Below are positions 62,112-64,000 of a stretch of 64,000 nt of DNA, piece after piece; positions within the stretch are counted from its first letter, which is position 1, and every line of letters starts with the position of its first letter. The notes under the pieces are model-generated. The model did not search any database. It had not been told where the DNA came from and was given only the letters and a program-made list of their open reading frames with translations. The DNA is from Cetobacterium sp. 8H (GTDB taxonomy: Bacteria > Fusobacteriota > Fusobacteriia > Fusobacteriales > Fusobacteriaceae), in contig NZ_JACHTG010000005.1 in NCBI RefSeq assembly GCF_014250675.1, forward strand, positions 84,174 through 148,173, read 5' to 3'. The position numbers were made by a program, and so were the translations under genes.

Positions 62112-63317
62112 ATGTTAAAAGAAGTAGTGCGTACTGATGTTACATTTATGATTATATCTACAGTGCTAGTATTTTTTATGACACCGGGTTTAGCATTTTT
62201 TTACGGAGGATTAGTTGAAAAAAAACATTCTTTAACCTTAATGTTACAAATTTTTATATCTATAGGAGTTGTCACATTGATGTGGATATTTGGTGGATTT
62301 AGTTTAGTCTTTGGCGATTCTATAGGAGGAATCATTGGTAACCCATTCCAATATATGAATTTTAAAGATGTCGTGTTTAAAGATAGTACTCAATACGGTT
62401 TAACCATTCCATTTTTAATGTTCTTTATGTATCAACTGATGTTTGCAATAATAACATTACCTTTGATGACAGGATCTATTGTAAATAGAATAACGATAGG
62501 TGCATGGATAAAGTATCTAATTATCTGGATGATTTTAGTTTATTTTCCTGTTGCTCACTGGATATGGGGGCAAGGATTTTTAGCTAAAATGGGATTTGTG
62601 GATTTTGCAGGTGGAACAGTTATACATGTTTCTGCAGCATTTTCTGGATTAGGAGCATTATGGGTACTTGGAAAAAGAAAAGTAATAACAGAAAAAGGAC
62701 CTTTCAATATGGGTCTTACTGGAATAGGAGCCAGCATATTACTTTTTGGTTGGTTTGGGTTTAATGCTGGTGGAACATTAGTTGGAGCAGAAACTGCCGC
62801 TATTGTTTTCACTAATACTGGTGTGGCTGGAGCAACAGGAATGGTTGTATGGGCTATACTGTCATATACAGAAAAGAAAAAATTTTCATTTTTAGATCCA
62901 TTAATAGGGGCGGTAGCTGGACTTGCAACTATAACGCCTGCTTCAGGATATGTACTTCCAACCTCTGCTATATTGATAGGAGCACTGGCTGCTATCGTAT
63001 GTTTCTACGCTATAAAAATACCAAGAAAATTACAATGGGATGATGCTTTAGATGTATGGGGAGTACATGGTGTAGGTGGATTTTTAGGAACAATAATGAT
63101 CGGACTTTTAGCTAATAACGTTGTTAATGGCATAGCTGCTGGGACTCATCAACTATGGATTCAAACAGTAGGTGTATGTTTAGTTGCAGTTTATTCCGTA
63201 ATTGTTTCATATCTTATAATGAAAATTTTAGATAAGACATCAAATATTAGAGTGACAAAAGAGCAAATTGAAAAAGGACTAGATGAAAGTTTACTAAATG
63301 AAAAATATAATAGTTAA
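62112..63317 (+). CDS. amt: Ammonium transporter (Amt family)
   Basis: The 401-residue protein has eleven helices and Amt motifs: TPGLAFFYGGLVEKKHSL (about residues 25-42), VAHWIWGQGFLAKMGFVDFAGGTVIHV (first pore His) and WDDALDVWGVHGVGGFLGTI (second pore His, about 318). It conducts NH3/NH4+ across the inner membrane. AAGGAGG precedes ATG 62112. No PII gene (glnK) is adjacent, which is unusual for amt. Confidence 0.92.
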   Translation: MLKEVVRTDVTFMIISTVLVFFMTPGLAFFYGGLVEKKHSLTLMLQIFISIGVVTLMWIFGGFSLVFGDSIGGIIGNPFQYMNFKDVVFKDSTQYGLTIPFLMFFMYQLMFAIITLPLMTGSIVNRITIGAWIKYLIIWMILVYFPVAHWIWGQGFLAKMGFVDFAGGTVIHVSAAFSGLGALWVLGKRKVITEKGPFNMGLTGIGASILLFGWFGFNAGGTLVGAETAAIVFTNTGVAGATGMVVWAILSYTEKKKFSFLDPLIGAVAGLATITPASGYVLPTSAILIGALAAIVCFYAIKIPRKLQWDDALDVWGVHGVGGFLGTIMIGLLANNVVNGIAAGTHQLWIQTVGVCLVAVYSVIVSYLIMKILDKTSNIRVTKEQIEKGLDESLLNEKYNS

Positions 63318-63322
63318 TATAT

Positions 63323-63353
63323 AAAAATGGTAGGCTTAATGCCTACCATTTTT
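63323..63353. terminator. Bidirectional intrinsic terminator
   Basis: AAAAATGGTAGGC and GCCTACCATTTTT with a 5-nt loop lie between convergent amt and yccF. Confidence 0.88.
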
Positions 63354-63732
63354 AATTTTGCTTTTCTCTAAGAGTATACTTATATGGGTTAAATGCCACT
63401 TGAGCTAATTTGAAATTTTGTAGTCCTAAAGGTATTCCAATTACTGTTAAACACATTGCTATACCTACTATGATATGAGATATTGCAAGCCATATTCCAA
63501 AGAATATTATCCAGAAAAATCCAGCTATTGGTCTTGGTGGTTGCCCAAGTCCAGTTTGTTCGACAACTTCTTTTCCAAACGGAGTAAGACATGCAGACGC
63601 CATTTCAAAGCACCCTCTTGTAAAAGGTATTGTAATTATAAATACTATTGAAAGTACACCACAAATTAACCATTCTATGGCTAATGGTAATCCTCCTAAA
63701 GCCAACCACAAAATATTTAATATTAAATTCAT
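63352..63732 (-). CDS. yccF: YccF-domain inner-membrane protein
   Basis: The 126-residue protein is built of two YccF (DUF307) repeats, with motifs WLALGGLPLAIEWLICGVL, TIPFTRGCFEMA and TVIGIPLGLQNFKLAQVAFNPY. ATG 63732 is preferred to the longer GTG frame from 63777, because the family begins LNILWLALGG, and the only Shine-Dalgarno GGAGG is separated by a hairpin. Function unknown. Confidence 0.8.
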   Translation of the reverse strand: MNLILNILWLALGGLPLAIEWLICGVLSIVFIITIPFTRGCFEMASACLTPFGKEVVEQTGLGQPPRPIAGFFWIIFFGIWLAISHIIVGIAMCLTVIGIPLGLQNFKLAQVAFNPYKYTLREKQN

Positions 63733-63784
63733 TTTTTTATGTGATAAATACACAAAATCTTTAAAATTATTTATCACTTCCTCC
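63733..63784 (-). promoter_or_regulatory. Hairpin between the Shine-Dalgarno and start codon of yccF
   Basis: Reading the minus strand: GGAGG (63784-63780), two bases, arm GTGATAAATA (63777-63768), 17-nt loop, arm TATTTATCAC (63750-63741), eight bases, ATG (63732). Linear spacing is 47 nt; folded spacing is about 10 nt. A GTG start at 63777 would be only 2 nt after GGAGG, too close. Confidence 0.6.
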
Positions 63785-63796
63785 TTTTTTATTTTT

Positions 63797-63822
63797 AAGC
63801 TTCGGCAAGTTTGCCGAAGCTT
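63797..63822. repeat. Palindromic hairpin, also present inside the neighbouring gene
   Basis: AAGCTTCGGCAA and TTGCCGAAGCTT form 12-bp perfect arms around GT, followed on the plus strand by a T-run. The same palindrome (CTTCGGCAAG with its complement, 63975-63994) recurs inside the reading frame of the adjacent gene, where it encodes SASLPK. Confidence 0.6.
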
Positions 63823-63830
63823 TTTTCATG

Positions 63831-64000
63831 CTAAGAGTTCAATAACTTTATCACTTTATCTAAGTACCTTTTTACTTCTAGTCTTTTATTATCTTCTAAA
63901 GTTTTTACTTTACTATCAATCTCTTTAAATATCTCTATGTATTGACAAAAATCAAATTCTTCTATAACTTGAACCTTCGGCAAGCTTGCCGAAGCTTTTT
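63831..64000 (-). CDS. C-terminal end of an unrecognised protein (truncated by window edge)
   Basis: An open frame on the minus strand enters at base 64000 and ends at TAG 63833-63831, giving about 56 residues ending KVIKLLNS. It is helical and highly charged (IEIFKEIDSKVKTLEDNKRLEVKRYLDKVIK). Family unknown; the hairpin repeat SASLPK is part of the coding sequence. Confidence 0.55.
   Translation of the reverse strand, partial: KASASLPKVQVIEEFDFCQYIEIFKEIDSKVKTLEDNKRLEVKRYLDKVIKLLNS

Noticed and set aside
63352..63777. GTG 63777 as the yccF start
   Set aside because: GGAGG is only 2 nt away and the added 15 residues do not belong to the YccF family; the hairpin better explains the sequence.
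1..64000. tRNA, rRNA genes or CRISPR arrays
   Set aside because: No cloverleaf with a TTC loop, no rRNA core sequence and no regularly spaced repeat was seen on either strand by eye.

Overview
This AT-rich window (roughly 70% A+T by eye) looks like a chromosomal segment of a Fusobacteriota member, with Cetobacterium or Fusobacterium as the best guess. The evidence is strong GGAGG ribosome binding sites, anaerobic redox chemistry (hybrid-cluster protein, 2[4Fe-4S] ferredoxin, acyl-CoA dehydratase activase, Etf-linked dehydrogenase), a Gram-negative outer-membrane protein of the MipA/OmpV type, and periplasmic binding proteins. The genus is inferred from gene content; no rRNA or tRNA gene was found to confirm it.

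Layout. 1-4.6 kb: end of an unknown gene, a small redox operon (siroheme/Fe-S half-reductase, CxxC protein, unknown protein) behind a 16-bp FNR/CRP-type palindrome, glyoxalase, metallo-hydrolase, and a single-domain tyrosine recombinase with a 28-bp dif-like palindrome beside it. 4.6-9.3 kb: a periplasmic-sensor diguanylate cyclase, a TDT transporter and a thioredoxin-reductase-like flavoprotein lacking its CxxC. 9.3-13.9 kb: a five-gene ABC uptake operon containing an alkaline-phosphatase-superfamily enzyme; one permease is frameshifted in a short G run. 13.9-18.4 kb: a repeated structured element (candidate ncRNA or MITE) and a trio of MORN-repeat/DUF2628 genes. 18.5-26.6 kb: a cobalamin-riboswitch-controlled operon of a nickel/peptide-type ABC transporter plus a MATE exporter and an M14 deacylase/carboxypeptidase, which may be a cobalt/metallophore or corrinoid acquisition system. 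26.8-29.3 kb: ZIP metal transporter, short ferredoxin gene, second copy of the structured element, UV endonuclease.

29.3-36.4 kb: hybrid-cluster protein, TehB-like cupin, a 1280-residue dehydratase activase behind paired palindromes, and a double cupin. 36.4-48.8 kb: a dense patch of electrophile/quinone detoxification genes (nitroreductases, flavodoxin-like quinone reductase, old yellow enzyme, VOC and ABM proteins, MFS exporter), each next to its own HxlR, MarR or IclR regulator. It contains broken genes (nitroreductase, SDR, integrase) and an LrgAB pair. 49-55 kb: a GntR regulator and an operon for an electron-confurcating lactate dehydrogenase (EtfB-EtfA-FAD subunit) ending in a second LrgAB pair, with an exact PdhR/LldR-type operator at the promoter. 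55-61 kb: secreted esterase, an M20 peptidase with a two-subunit DUF5058-type transporter, and a BglG/PRD-like regulator. 61-64 kb: MipA/OmpV porin-like protein, Amt ammonium transporter, YccF protein, and the end of an unknown gene.

Two genes (lrgA at 38749 and yccF at 63732) have strong Shine-Dalgarno sequences separated from the start codon by a perfect hairpin. Folding would bring each Shine-Dalgarno to normal spacing. This shared arrangement, the duplicated structured element and the B12-riboswitch operon are the most interesting items.
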